The notes below the pieces were generated by a model, which did no database searches, had not been told where the DNA came from, and saw nothing but the letters and a program-made list of their open reading frames with translations. DNA of 64,000 nucleotides from Nocardia arizonensis (GTDB lineage: Bacteria > Actinomycetota > Actinomycetes > Mycobacteriales > Mycobacteriaceae). The DNA lies in the NCBI RefSeq assembly GCF_001310275.1, contig NZ_LGYZ01000047.1, positions 1 through 64,000 of the forward strand, given 5' to 3'. How positions within the stretch are numbered: position 1 is the stretch's first letter; each line of letters starts with the position of its first letter. The position numbers and the translations under genes were made by a program. This document shows, in pieces, positions 38,918 to 46,731 of this stretch.

Positions 38918-40642
38918 TCATGCGGAAGTTCGGTGCAGTTCGGCGGGGATATCGACATGGCGCGAGCGCAGCCATTCGCCCAGTCCCTTGGCCTGCGGAT
39001 CGAAACGGGCCCGGTATGCCACGCCCTGGCCGAGCAGGCCGGTGACGATGAAGTTCAGCGCCCGCAGATTCGGCAGGACGTGCCGGGTGACGGTCAACTC
39101 CGCCGTCTCCGGCAACAGTCGCTTCAACTCCTCGGTGGTCAGGGTGTGCACCAGCCACCGCCACTGCTCCTCGGTGCGCACCCAGACACCGATATTGGCG
39201 TCGCCGCCCTTGTCGCCGCTGCGCGCCAGCGCGATCTCACCCAATGGCGCCCGGCGGGTCGGCCCGGTCGGCAGTGGCGGCGGCAGCACAGGTTCCGGCA
39301 CCGGCTCCAGCGCGACGGTCGTCGACGCGGGCGCGATATCGACGCGACTGCCGTCGGGCAGCACCGCGACATGCGCGACCTCGGCGGCATCGACGTATCC
39401 GGGCCGGAAGACACCGTAGGGCGACCCATGGCCCGGCAGGGTGGTGAAACTGCATCCCGGATAGCCGGCCAACGCCAATTCCACCGCCACATTGGAGAAT
39501 GCCCGCCCGACCTTGTTCGGGTCGGGATCGCGCACCACGCAGCGCAGCAGCGCGCTCGCGCCCTCCTCGGTGTCGGCGTCGGGACGGTCGAGCCGGGCAA
39601 GGGTCCAGTTCAACTCGGCCGGGCGCACCGGCAGCCAGGATTCCAGTTGTCGTCGCGCGAGTGCGGCTTTGGCCTCGATATCGAGGCCGGTGAGGATGAA
39701 CTCCATCTCGTTGCGGAAGCCGCCGACGGTGTTCAGCGAGACTTTGAGCGTGGGTGGCGGCGCCTCACCGGTGACCGCGGCGATACGCACGCGGTCCGGG
39801 GCCTGCTGGGTCAGCTCGACGCTGTCGAGTCGCGCGGTGACATCGGGTCCGGCGTAGCGCGCGCCCTGGATCTCGTACATCAACTGGGCCCGCACGGTGT
39901 CCACGGTGACCGCGCCGCCGGTGCCACCGTGCTTGGTGATGACACTGCCGCCGTCGGCGCGGATCTCCGCGATGGGGAAGCCCGGGCGGCCGAGATCGGC
40001 GAGTTCGGTGAAGAAGGCGTAATTGCCGCCGGTGGCCTGGGTACCGCACTCGATCACGTGACCGGCCACCACCGCGCCCGCGAGCGCGTCGTAATCGGTT
40101 CGGCGCCAACCGAAATGCGCGGCGGCGGGACCGACGACCACCGACGCGTCGGTGACCCGGCCGGTCACAACGATGTCCGCGCCCGCGTCCAGACAGGCCG
40201 CGATACCCCATGCCCCGAGATAGGCATTGGCGGTGAGCGGCGCGCCGAAACCGAGTTCGGCGGCGCGCAGCAGCAGATCGTCGCCTTCCACGTGCGCAAT
40301 GGCGGCGTCGAGACCGAGTTCAGCGGCGACCTTGCGCAATTTCTCGGCCAGGCCCGCCGGATTCAGTCCGCCCGCGTTCGCGACGATGCGCACCTTGCGT
40401 TCGAGCGCGAGCGCCAGACAGTCGGTGATCTGGGTGACGAAGGTCTTGGCGTAGCCGAGGTTCGGGTCCTTCATCCGGTCCCGGCCGAGGATCAGCATGG
40501 TCAGCTCGGCGAGATAGTCACCGGTGAGCACGTCGAGCTGCCCTCCCTCGAGCATTTCCCGCATGGCGACGAGCCGATCGCCGTAGAAGCCGGAACAGTT
40601 GCCGATTCGGATCACATCCGGATCGGCGGCGAGCATACTCAT
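38918..40642 (-). CDS. AtuA-family protein (acyclic terpene utilisation, DUF1446)
   Basis: A 574-residue AtuA homologue, first gene of the catabolic operon. Family stretches: IRIGNCSGFYGDRLVAM at the N-terminus, LTGDYLAELTMLILGRDRMK, VANAGGLNPAGLAEKL and GHVIECGTQATGGNYAFF. A C-terminal AtuA-like beta domain follows (GEIALARSGDKGGDANIGVW). AtuA is required for citronellol/geraniol growth in Pseudomonas but its reaction is unknown. Start at ATG 40642 with the operator/promoter region just upstream; ATG 40636 is an alternative. Confidence 0.88.
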   Translation of the reverse strand: MSMLAADPDVIRIGNCSGFYGDRLVAMREMLEGGQLDVLTGDYLAELTMLILGRDRMKDPNLGYAKTFVTQITDCLALALERKVRIVANAGGLNPAGLAEKLRKVAAELGLDAAIAHVEGDDLLLRAAELGFGAPLTANAYLGAWGIAACLDAGADIVVTGRVTDASVVVGPAAAHFGWRRTDYDALAGAVVAGHVIECGTQATGGNYAFFTELADLGRPGFPIAEIRADGGSVITKHGGTGGAVTVDTVRAQLMYEIQGARYAGPDVTARLDSVELTQQAPDRVRIAAVTGEAPPPTLKVSLNTVGGFRNEMEFILTGLDIEAKAALARRQLESWLPVRPAELNWTLARLDRPDADTEEGASALLRCVVRDPDPNKVGRAFSNVAVELALAGYPGCSFTTLPGHGSPYGVFRPGYVDAAEVAHVAVLPDGSRVDIAPASTTVALEPVPEPVLPPPLPTGPTRRAPLGEIALARSGDKGGDANIGVWVRTEEQWRWLVHTLTTEELKRLLPETAELTVTRHVLPNLRALNFIVTGLLGQGVAYRARFDPQAKGLGEWLRSRHVDIPAELHRTSA

Positions 40643-40824
40643 CAGCCGGACCTCCCTGTGCGGCGAACACCCGCCTGCGACCGCGTCGTCGCGGCGGGCC
40701 CATTCGCGTTCCGGGACAGCATCACATTCGGCCAAGAAAAAATCAAGCTTGCGTGCTTGTTAATATTCGCCCAGCTCAGACCCGCACAGCGGCGGAAGTT
40801 GTCGGGTCTCAGCGGATCTGGCGG
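40643..40824 (-). promoter_or_regulatory. Promoter/leader of the atu-like operon
   Basis: An AT-rich patch (40735-40770, with runs AAGAAAAAATCAAG and TTGTTAATATTC) interrupts otherwise GC-rich sequence about 100 bp before the AtuA gene and contains the palindromic operator candidate. Purine-rich CAGGGAGGTCC on the minus strand is the likely ribosome-binding site. Confidence 0.5.
40744..40759. promoter_or_regulatory. Candidate TetR operator CAAGC-N6-GCTTG
   Basis: CAAGCTTGCGTGCTTG is a 5-bp perfect inverted repeat around a 6-bp centre, inside the AT-rich promoter patch of the operon. The operon's own TetR gene is the natural candidate to bind it. CAAGC/GCTTG half-sites are typical of TetR regulators of acyl-CoA metabolism. 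Confidence 0.5.
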
Positions 40825-40876
40825 TGTTTCGCACTTTCGCGGCGGCATGGTGGCGGATCTCACGTATGTGGCGGGA
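40825..40876 (+). repeat. Solo copy of the transposon-end-like repeat (direct)
   Basis: TGTTTCGCACTTTCGCGGCG followed by GCATGGTGGCGGATCTCACG and TATGTGGCGGG closely matches the sequence at 47260-47312 next to the tns genes, in the same orientation. The copies share TGTTTC..ACTTTCG, GTGGTGGCGGAT/GGTGGCGGAT and TCTCACGTATGTG. The leading TGT is what Tn7-like ends require. No transposase gene adjoins this copy. Confidence 0.65.
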
Positions 40877-40985
40877 AGGTACGCTCGGCCGCGCTGGGAC
40901 GCCGCTACTGACGTGGCAGGCCCGACACCCGACCCAGCGCACAGCACCTCTGATCGCCACCCGCCTTCGAACAAATATCCGACAA

Positions 40986-41561
40986 TTAGAACGGTGGTTC
41001 GTCATCGGGACTCGGCTTCGCCGGGCTGCCCCAGGGGTCGGACCCAGCCCCGGACCTGGTCGACCCGAATGTCCCACCACGGAGGTTCTGACGGGCTTCC
41101 CACTCGGCTTGCTCTTGGGCTTCTTGCCGGGCCTTCACCTCGCGTGTACGTGGCAGTGTGGGCACCGAGCCGTGTCTGGCCAGGAGGTAGTTCCGAAGAA
41201 GGATTTCGCGGTGGGACCTGGACGGCTCCTGGTCCCAGCCGTTGTATCCAGAGTCGTCATCTTCGACAGGCTCGATGTCGTCCGGGTCCACATCGGCAAG
41301 TTGACACAGCGCCAGGAAGATCACTTCCACGGTCTCCTGTTGCGGCAGCCTCATGGCGCTCAGTGTCTTGCGGACCGTCTCGTGGTTGGCGGTGCTCTTC
41401 CGCTGATCCTCATCGAGTCTCTGAACAGCGTCGGCGATCTTCCTCATCGGAGGCTCGCCCGCGGCGATGTAGAACCGCCACAGCATCTCGATCAACGGGA
41501 CGGACTTCTCGGGTACGTCGGTCGGTTTGGCCAGACGCGCCGGCATGTGCAGTCGTGACAT
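40986..41561 (-). CDS. Small HTH-like protein, function unknown
   Basis: A 191-residue soluble protein. The N-terminal 110 residues look like an XRE-like all-helical module: LIEMLWRFYIAAGEPPMRKI, then ANHETVRKTLSAMRLPQQET and VEVIFLALCQLADVDPDD. Similar modules stand at the N-terminus of actinobacterial regulators and of large defence/NACHT-type proteins. The C-terminal third is Arg/Glu-rich then Gly/Ser/Pro-rich and probably disordered. It is divergent from the integrase relic and lies just inside the first end-like repeat. Regulatory role is inferred only from the fold impression. Confidence 0.5.
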   Translation of the reverse strand: MSRLHMPARLAKPTDVPEKSVPLIEMLWRFYIAAGEPPMRKIADAVQRLDEDQRKSTANHETVRKTLSAMRLPQQETVEVIFLALCQLADVDPDDIEPVEDDDSGYNGWDQEPSRSHREILLRNYLLARHGSVPTLPRTREVKARQEAQEQAEWEARQNLRGGTFGSTRSGAGSDPWGSPAKPSPDDEPPF

Positions 41562-41624
41562 TTCGCCTGGTCTACCTCTTGCGGACGCGCGTCTGCGACA
41601 GAACGTTCACCGGACGGAGTAGGT

Positions 41625-42554
41625 GTGCCAGACGCCCCAGATCAGATGGGATCGGTACGAACGTTTCCGGTGCGCACGACGGGGGTCCGGTTGGTGGACG
41701 CGGTGAAGATCTACCTCGCCACGATTCCCGCGCCGAATAGCCGCCGCGGTTACGCCGCCGCGCTGGATCGCCTGGTGGCCGACTTCCGGTGCGGACGGTG
41801 ATGTCGGGTTGCTGGATCCGGGTTGGTCTATGTGTGGGGAGACAAGGCGCCCAAGACGTTCAACCTGCGGCTGACCGCGTTGTCGTCGCCTGCGGGTACT
41901 GGCGTGAGCAAGGTTGGTTGACCGGGGATCCGGCGGCGCGGTTGCGGGCTCGGCCGACGCCGCCGGACAACAGCAAGGCCGTGACCTCGGGGGAGGTGGC
42001 AGAACAGCTGGGTGGGGATGCGGCGTTGCGGGAGCGGGCGCTGTGGACGATGTTGTACGAGTCCGCGGCCCGCGTCGAGGAGATCCTGACCCTCGATGTC
42101 GTCGATCTGGACACCGTCAACCGGTGTGGAGTCGTGGATCCGCAAGGGCGGGGCACGCGATGTCGTCTACTGGCAGACCGGCACCGCGCGACTGCTGCCC
42201 CGTGTGATCGCCAGCCGCCGGTCCGGGCCCCGGTTCCTTACCGACCGTCGAGCGAAACCGTCTGTAGCCTTGGACGATATTGACCCGAGTACCGACCGTG
42301 GTCGGCTATCGTACCGACGGGCGGCGACGGTGTTCGAGGAACATACCGCGCAGATGACGCGTGGACCGTTCACCCTGCATCAGCTGCGCCATTCCCGGTT
42401 GACGCACGCAGCCGAGCAGGGTGCGTCCACGCCGATGCTGATGACGTTGTCCGGGCGCACCTCGGTGCGCAGCCTGACGAAATACGCGAAGGTCTCGGCG
42501 GAAGCCCTCGGTCGATGGCAGGCTCGCACCGACCCTGCTACCCGTCGGGGATAG
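41625..42554 (+). pseudogene. Tyrosine recombinase (phage-type integrase), decayed
   Basis: Pieces of one integrase are spread over reading frames. From the GTG at 41625 an N-terminal core-binding domain reads LVDAVKIYLATIPAPNSRRG then stops after FRCGR; VWGDKAPKTFNLRLTALSS follows at about 41832; CGYWREQGWLTGDPAARLRA shifts frame near 41885 and runs to ARVEEILTLDVVDL (catalytic Arg); the rest returns to the earlier frame near 42130: GGARDVVYWQTGTARLLPR, LHQLRHSRLTHAAEQG (HxxR) and SLTKYAKVS (Tyr nucleophile). At least three lesions. SGRTS replaces the SGHTS usual in this position, so the second catalytic His is also lost. Confidence 0.8.
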
Positions 42555-42599
42555 CCCGCTTTCATCGTCGGCGGTAAAAGTTATGGATTTCGTATCTCG

Positions 42600-43229
42600 T
42601 CAGGGCAGCGGAACGTATTTCGTTTTTCCGACCAGCGAGATGCTGTTGGCAAGCGCGAGGGCTGCGAAGTATCCGAGCGTGGAGTTCGGGTGGCTGTAGT
42701 ACGTTCCACCTTTGTCGTAGTCGATGATCAGTTGACGCATGTTGGCCTCGACCTTGTCGCGGGCGTCCTGCATGGTCCCTTGGCTTGCGAGTCGGGCAAG
42801 GCCATCGGCGACCGCTTCGCCGAGCGGGTCAGCGTGAGCGTGACGGGGAATGATCGGAACCCGGATGGTGAATCCAAGCCACGCCTCGACTCCCTGGTTG
42901 ATTGCCTCAGCCCCCAGGTTTCTGCCGGTCTTACATGCGACCGAGACGACAGCTTTCCCTGCGGCTGCATTGACATTGGTTTTGTTGACTGTCGAGTTCC
43001 CGCTGGTCAACCAATCGTCGCTTGTGCCGTGGCCGAAGTAGCACACTAGATTGAGATTCGTTTCCCGCAGCGCTTGGAGGATTCCCGCTTGGTCGGCGGG
43101 CGACATGTGGTCGACGCAGTATCGTTCCTGGTGCGGTCCGCACAGACGCGATACGAGGTCCTTGTACCAGTCCGCCGCCGTCGTCGAGTTGCCATCGTCG
43201 CAGGGGCATATACCGACGAAGTAGCTCAT
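42600..43229 (-). CDS. Caspase/CHAT-like cysteine protease, stand-alone
   Basis: A 209-residue protein that fits a minimal caspase-fold (clan CD) peptidase. Strand-like LNLVCYFGHGTSDDWL near residues 60-75 gives the catalytic His in the HG context, and AVVSVACKTGRNLGAEAI near 93-110 gives the catalytic Cys in AC-x-TG, the CHAT/separase-like form. No fused sensor, TPR or ATPase domain. Specificity and exact family are not determinable here. It overlaps the 82-residue gene upstream (ATGA) and is the last gene of a three-gene operon. Bacterial caspase-like proteases of this type commonly act as effectors or effector activators in defence. Confidence 0.65.
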   Translation of the reverse strand: MSYFVGICPCDDGNSTTAADWYKDLVSRLCGPHQERYCVDHMSPADQAGILQALRETNLNLVCYFGHGTSDDWLTSGNSTVNKTNVNAAAGKAVVSVACKTGRNLGAEAINQGVEAWLGFTIRVPIIPRHAHADPLGEAVADGLARLASQGTMQDARDKVEANMRQLIIDYDKGGTYYSHPNSTLGYFAALALANSISLVGKTKYVPLP

Positions 43230-43474
43230 CGAGCGCCCCGGGCGAGGCGATCGATCACCGATTCGATTCCGTCCCGGCGCACCGCATGTTCGAGGAGCCC
43301 GACGAACGCAACTCCGTCCTCGTTGGCCGAGTTATCGGCAGCGGTGAGTAACTCCCGTCGGGTGAGGATACGCTCACCGCTGAGGAAACCAAGCGCTGGC
43401 TCATCCGGCATCTCCGACATCCACTGCTGCAAGGCCGCGCGAATGCCGAGCCACTCGTTCCTTGTCAGTGTCAT
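43226..43474 (-). CDS. Small protein of the caspase operon, unknown
   Basis: An 82-residue, mostly helical protein: NEWLGIRAALQQWMSEMP, GFLSGERILTRRELLTAAD and VAFVGLLEHAVRRDGIESVI. No known domain recognised. It is translationally coupled on both sides (TGATG with the upstream 259-residue gene, ATGA with the protease gene), so it probably works with the protease, for example as an adaptor, inhibitor or helical interaction domain. That role is an inference. Confidence 0.6.
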   Translation of the reverse strand: MTLTRNEWLGIRAALQQWMSEMPDEPALGFLSGERILTRRELLTAADNSANEDGVAFVGLLEHAVRRDGIESVIDRLARGAR

Positions 43475-44253
43475 CAGACAATCCTCCGCGAAAGCCGCTC
43501 GATACCGTCATCGGGATCCTGCCAGACCTCGTCATAGGGTGCCGTGGTGATATCGGCCGGCGAAGCGACCTCAGCGAGATCGCCGATGCCGAGCCCCCTC
43601 CACCAACGGTCTCGCACTCGTACACCGGCGCAGCCGACCGGCATCGCAACGTTCGTGATGCATTGCGTCAGTTCCTGATTCGATGCGACGATCGAGACAC
43701 CAGTGGTCAGTCGGACCGCCAGCGGGGTGCCCGCGTCAACTGTGCCTGAGAGTGAGAGAGCGACCTTTGTGTCCGCGACTCGCGCAGCTATGAGTGTCAT
43801 CCTTTCCGCGCGTGATATCGCAACAACAAGCGCCCAGTCGGGTTGCCAGACCCCTCGCCTGTAGGAGTCGAGGATCGGTTGCCGGAAACGGTCGGCGCCC
43901 TCAAGCACGGCCACACTCCGGCCGGTGAGGGCAAGTATCCAGCTTTCGTGCGAGCCGAAGGAGATGTCAAAGCCGGCGCCCGCCTCGGGAAGCGCAGGAA
44001 ATAGTGTCGACGCAGTACCCGCGGCGCGGAAGGCGCACTCGGTATTCTCGCCTGCTACCTTGGCGAAGTCGGCCGTGCCGACACCTTCGCGGGGATCGCC
44101 CGGCGGCAGGCCGAGTAGTGACTGAGTCGTTCCTTGTAGTCGAAATGTTCCGTCCCTGCCGACGCTGATCACGTCACCGAGACGTAAGTTCAGGCCGAAC
44201 GGCATGACCAGCCGCATATCGGTGTCTTGTTGAATGGATTTGACGAGTTTCAT
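43474..44253 (-). CDS. Unknown beta-rich protein, first gene of the caspase operon
   Basis: A 259-residue protein without signal peptide or membrane helix. Early residues MRLVMPFGLNLRLGDVISVG are followed by alternating hydrophobic strands (AGFDISFGSHESWILALTG; DWALVVAISRAERMTLIAAR; VALSLSGTVDAGTPLAVRLT) and Trp-rich VRDRWWRGLG near the end. I do not recognise the family. Size, beta-rich character and the protease two genes on make a protease-activated effector (gasdermin-like in organisation, not in detectable sequence) one hypothesis. ATG 44253 chosen; TTG 44259 also possible. Confidence 0.55.
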   Translation of the reverse strand: MKLVKSIQQDTDMRLVMPFGLNLRLGDVISVGRDGTFRLQGTTQSLLGLPPGDPREGVGTADFAKVAGENTECAFRAAGTASTLFPALPEAGAGFDISFGSHESWILALTGRSVAVLEGADRFRQPILDSYRRGVWQPDWALVVAISRAERMTLIAARVADTKVALSLSGTVDAGTPLAVRLTTGVSIVASNQELTQCITNVAMPVGCAGVRVRDRWWRGLGIGDLAEVASPADITTAPYDEVWQDPDDGIERLSRRIV

Positions 44254-44965
44254 GCTCAAAGCTGTGCCTACCCTCTGCTAGTGATGCGTAGGAAGCTCTC
44301 TGTCGTCAGCTGACACTACCGACATGCGCCCAGGCCCTCAATCATTTCCGATATTCGAGAGGTTGCTCGGTCAACTGTCAGCCAGCAGATGTTACATCCG
44401 GTTCCGACAGAAAGGCGGCGGTTCTGCACCCGTTCCAAGTATCCGCGCCACTTGGGGTCGCCGACTGGTTGGATCGCGAATTCATCTGTCGCGAGTTGTC
44501 GGAGGGGCGTTACCACGGCTGACCCAGTACTGTGACTGACCGGCATATCTGTCACCTGACCATTATTTCTGTCACCACACCTTGGTGTCGTGCGTGACGG
44601 AGTGCGACCCCAGCCGTAGATCGGTTCACGGCGTCGGAATCCTGGTGGTGAGGCGGTCTCGATCGGTCTCGGGGCGGAGAGGTTGCTCACCGGAGATCAA
44701 TTGGACTGTCAGCGGCCAGTATTCCGACCTCCGCGCGGGCGGCGAGCATTTGCCTCGTTGGTGTGCTGCTCGGCCGCCCTTGGGGAGGATGCCATGGCCG
44801 CTGTCATCTGACCCGATGTCGATTGAGGTGATCGGCGTTTCGGTCATCGGGTTCCGGTCGTTGTGGGCACAATCTGGCCGGAACCCAGGTAGTCAATTAC
44901 TGGCGACATCGACACGTACGGTCGGCAGACTTCCCTTCGTCAGATCTCTGCACCGGGAGGCGGGA
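44254..44965. other. Intergenic region with no recognisable gene
   Basis: About 700 bp between the divergent caspase operon and the rightward unknown genes. It is less GC-rich than the core genome. A short direct repeat ATCTGTCACC / TTCTGTCACC occurs at about 44547 and 44567 and looks like insertion-sequence debris. Open frames here (for instance a 124-codon frame on the minus strand) have no protein-like composition. Promoters for both flanking units should lie here. Confidence 0.45.
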
Positions 44966-45682
44966 ATGCCAGCCATATCGCTCTACATGTTTCGTGACGA
45001 TGATTTCCGAGGCAACACGATGATCGCCGCTATCGAACATCCGAGTGGACTGTGGGCCGTCCATGGCCGAACCGACGTCGGGAGACGCCGAAGTGCGCTC
45101 GTTTGGGAGCGCGAAGATCGGGAAGTGCTTTTCGATCTGCGGGCCGAAGCCAACACTCCTGCGGTGACCTCGGCGATCGATGATGCGCTCGGCGGTTCGG
45201 TCGACAGGCGGGGGGAGATCAACGCCGGATGGATCCCGTGGCGTTATGTGTATTACTACAATGACGTTCCGGGACGCTACAACGATCTCGATCTGTTGGT
45301 TCGAATCTCATTCGACTTCCACATCGACCTGCCGACGATCTTATGGGTGGATGTCGACGGCACGATCAACTTCTACGTGCTCTTCTCCGCCGACAGTGAC
45401 GGGCGACTTCGCGCGTTCGTCGATGGATGGAGCTATCGGTTCGACGGTGGTTGGCCATTGGCGAGTATCGTACGAAGACGGCTCAGCGGCGCTGTGGCGG
45501 ATGCGGTTGACAACGTCCAGGAGCTGCTCGACACAGCGATTGAACGGTTCAGCCGCCAACGTTTCGATCTTGTCTATCTACTGCCCGGAAACGGCGCTAG
45601 GTCGGGCATCGACAATACCGATGTCGACACTCATGTATCGCTAGCCCTACTCCCTCGGCCACAGAATGAGGAGCCATTCTGA
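44966..45682 (+). CDS. Hypothetical protein, island gene
   Basis: A 238-residue soluble protein of unknown family, rich in Asp, Trp and Tyr: IPWRYVYYYNDVPGRYNDLD, ILWVDVDGTINFYVLFSADS, GWSYRFDGGWP and an acidic helix VADAVDNVQELLDTAIERF. I chose the ATG at 44966 (MPAISLYMFRDDD) because CGGGAGGCGG precedes it; a longer frame reaches 44582 but the added stretch is not protein-like. The stop overlaps the start of the next small gene (TGATG). Lower GC than the core genes. Confidence 0.55.
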   Translation: MPAISLYMFRDDDFRGNTMIAAIEHPSGLWAVHGRTDVGRRRSALVWEREDREVLFDLRAEANTPAVTSAIDDALGGSVDRRGEINAGWIPWRYVYYYNDVPGRYNDLDLLVRISFDFHIDLPTILWVDVDGTINFYVLFSADSDGRLRAFVDGWSYRFDGGWPLASIVRRRLSGAVADAVDNVQELLDTAIERFSRQRFDLVYLLPGNGARSGIDNTDVDTHVSLALLPRPQNEEPF

Positions 45683-45888
45683 TGTCTGTTATCAAGCACA
45701 TGGAATCAATGGTCACGCGCGGAAAAGGAAGCCGAGGACAGGCCCACAAGCCAAGGAAGTCCGGAGGTGCCCCAATCGCAACCGAACCACCTACGGACGA
45801 TTGCCGCAATCTGCCGACCCTCGATCAGCTCGGTTCGACACCTGCCGCGAGAGCGAGTAACGATCGGGAACCGAATGCGAGCACATGA
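45682..45888 (+). CDS. Small hypothetical protein
   Basis: A 68-residue basic, Pro/Ser/Ala-rich and probably disordered protein. The main support is the TGATG coupling with the 238-residue gene in front. Several overlapping frames exist here, so the call is weak. Confidence 0.35.
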   Translation: MSVIKHMESMVTRGKGSRGQAHKPRKSGGAPIATEPPTDDCRNLPTLDQLGSTPAARASNDREPNAST

Positions 45889-46001
45889 GCACACGATCGT
45901 GACCGGCTGCCGCACACACGTGGCGGCAGGACTGAATTCTTCCAGATCGTAGCCCTATACCGTTGGGGTGAAACAAAATTCGAAGGAAAGGTGAAACGGC
46001 A

Positions 46002-46478
46002 ATGGTTGATATCAGACGTATCGACTGGACAATTCGAACCGGGCCGGAGTGGTGGAGTGGGACGAACGATACCGTGAAGATTGAAATCCTGAGGGATGGA
46101 AGCCTTGTCAAGAGACTGAATCTGGAGCCGGGCAACACTCCACGCCTCGACCGGAGCGAGTTTGCCACATACTTCTGGGTATTCCAGAATTCTGACAATA
46201 TCGGGGTGGCCGTCTCCGGCACAGTGGTGCCATACACCGAGCGCTTCCCTTCCGGGTTGGTCGAGCACCTGAGTGTTCGGTTCATCGCCAAAGGAGAGGA
46301 CGCATGGGAGGCGCTCGATATAAGCAGCACGGTCTATACGGGGCAGCTGCGATTCGTTCCCGGGACAATCGATGAGTTCGAATGGGTCGAAGAACTTCAT
46401 GAATTCCAATTCCCAGGACGCGACGTGCTCAGCACTGACCGGTCCGAAGGCGTCACTAGACTCACACTCAATTACTGA
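46002..46478 (+). CDS. Hypothetical protein, PLAT/beta-sandwich-like
   Basis: A 158-residue protein starting WTIRTGPEWWSGTNDTVKIE, a pattern reminiscent of PLAT/LH2 beta-sandwich domains (TG..xxGTNdxVxI), then ILRDGSLVKRLNLEPGNTPR and LDRSEFATYFWVFQNSDN. No signal peptide. The ATG has AAGGAAAGG 9-10 bp upstream. It could be a membrane- or protein-binding module, but the PLAT assignment is only a resemblance. In the same direction as its neighbours in the island. Confidence 0.5.
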   Translation: MVDIRRIDWTIRTGPEWWSGTNDTVKIEILRDGSLVKRLNLEPGNTPRLDRSEFATYFWVFQNSDNIGVAVSGTVVPYTERFPSGLVEHLSVRFIAKGEDAWEALDISSTVYTGQLRFVPGTIDEFEWVEELHEFQFPGRDVLSTDRSEGVTRLTLNY

Positions 46479-46731
46479 CGGCGTGTTGGTTCGAGGCGAG
46501 ACGAAGATCGATCGCGCCGAATGATCCGACATTCGGGTGAACTCCACAGGAAGTCACGGTGCCGAAATCCTTTCCGCCGTCGGTACGACGGCAGGTGCGC
46601 GCTCGGGGTCCCGGACTGGGGAGGTCGCGTATTCAACTGTCGCGAGGTCCCGACGGGTCCATCCACCTTTGTAACTGGAATACGCTGGACAATTTCGACA
46701 CGGAGTTCCGAAGTCACGGCAAGGTGGTGGC

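Noticed and set aside
43474..44253. Direct annotation as bacterial gasdermin
   Set aside because: Only gene organisation and beta-rich character suggest it; no gasdermin sequence motif could be seen, so it is kept as unknown.
44541..44577. Short repeats ATCTGTCACC / TTCTGTCACC as an insertion-sequence end
   Set aside because: No transposase fragment or matching inverted copy could be found nearby; only mentioned as possible debris.
44316..44690. A 124-codon minus-strand frame in the island intergenic region
   Set aside because: No recognisable domain, no clear ribosome-binding site, composition not protein-like; it overlaps the presumed promoter region.
45825..46547. A 240-codon minus-strand frame opposite the PLAT-like gene
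   Set aside because: The plus-strand gene has a good ribosome-binding site, agrees with neighbouring gene direction and has more protein-like strand patterns.
46479..46731. Possible DUF397-like remnant before the EACC1 relic
   Set aside because: A reading from 46521 contains HRKSR ... GGRVFNCRE ... GIRW, faintly like DUF397, but the conserved CVEVA and RDSK motifs are missing; too weak to annotate.
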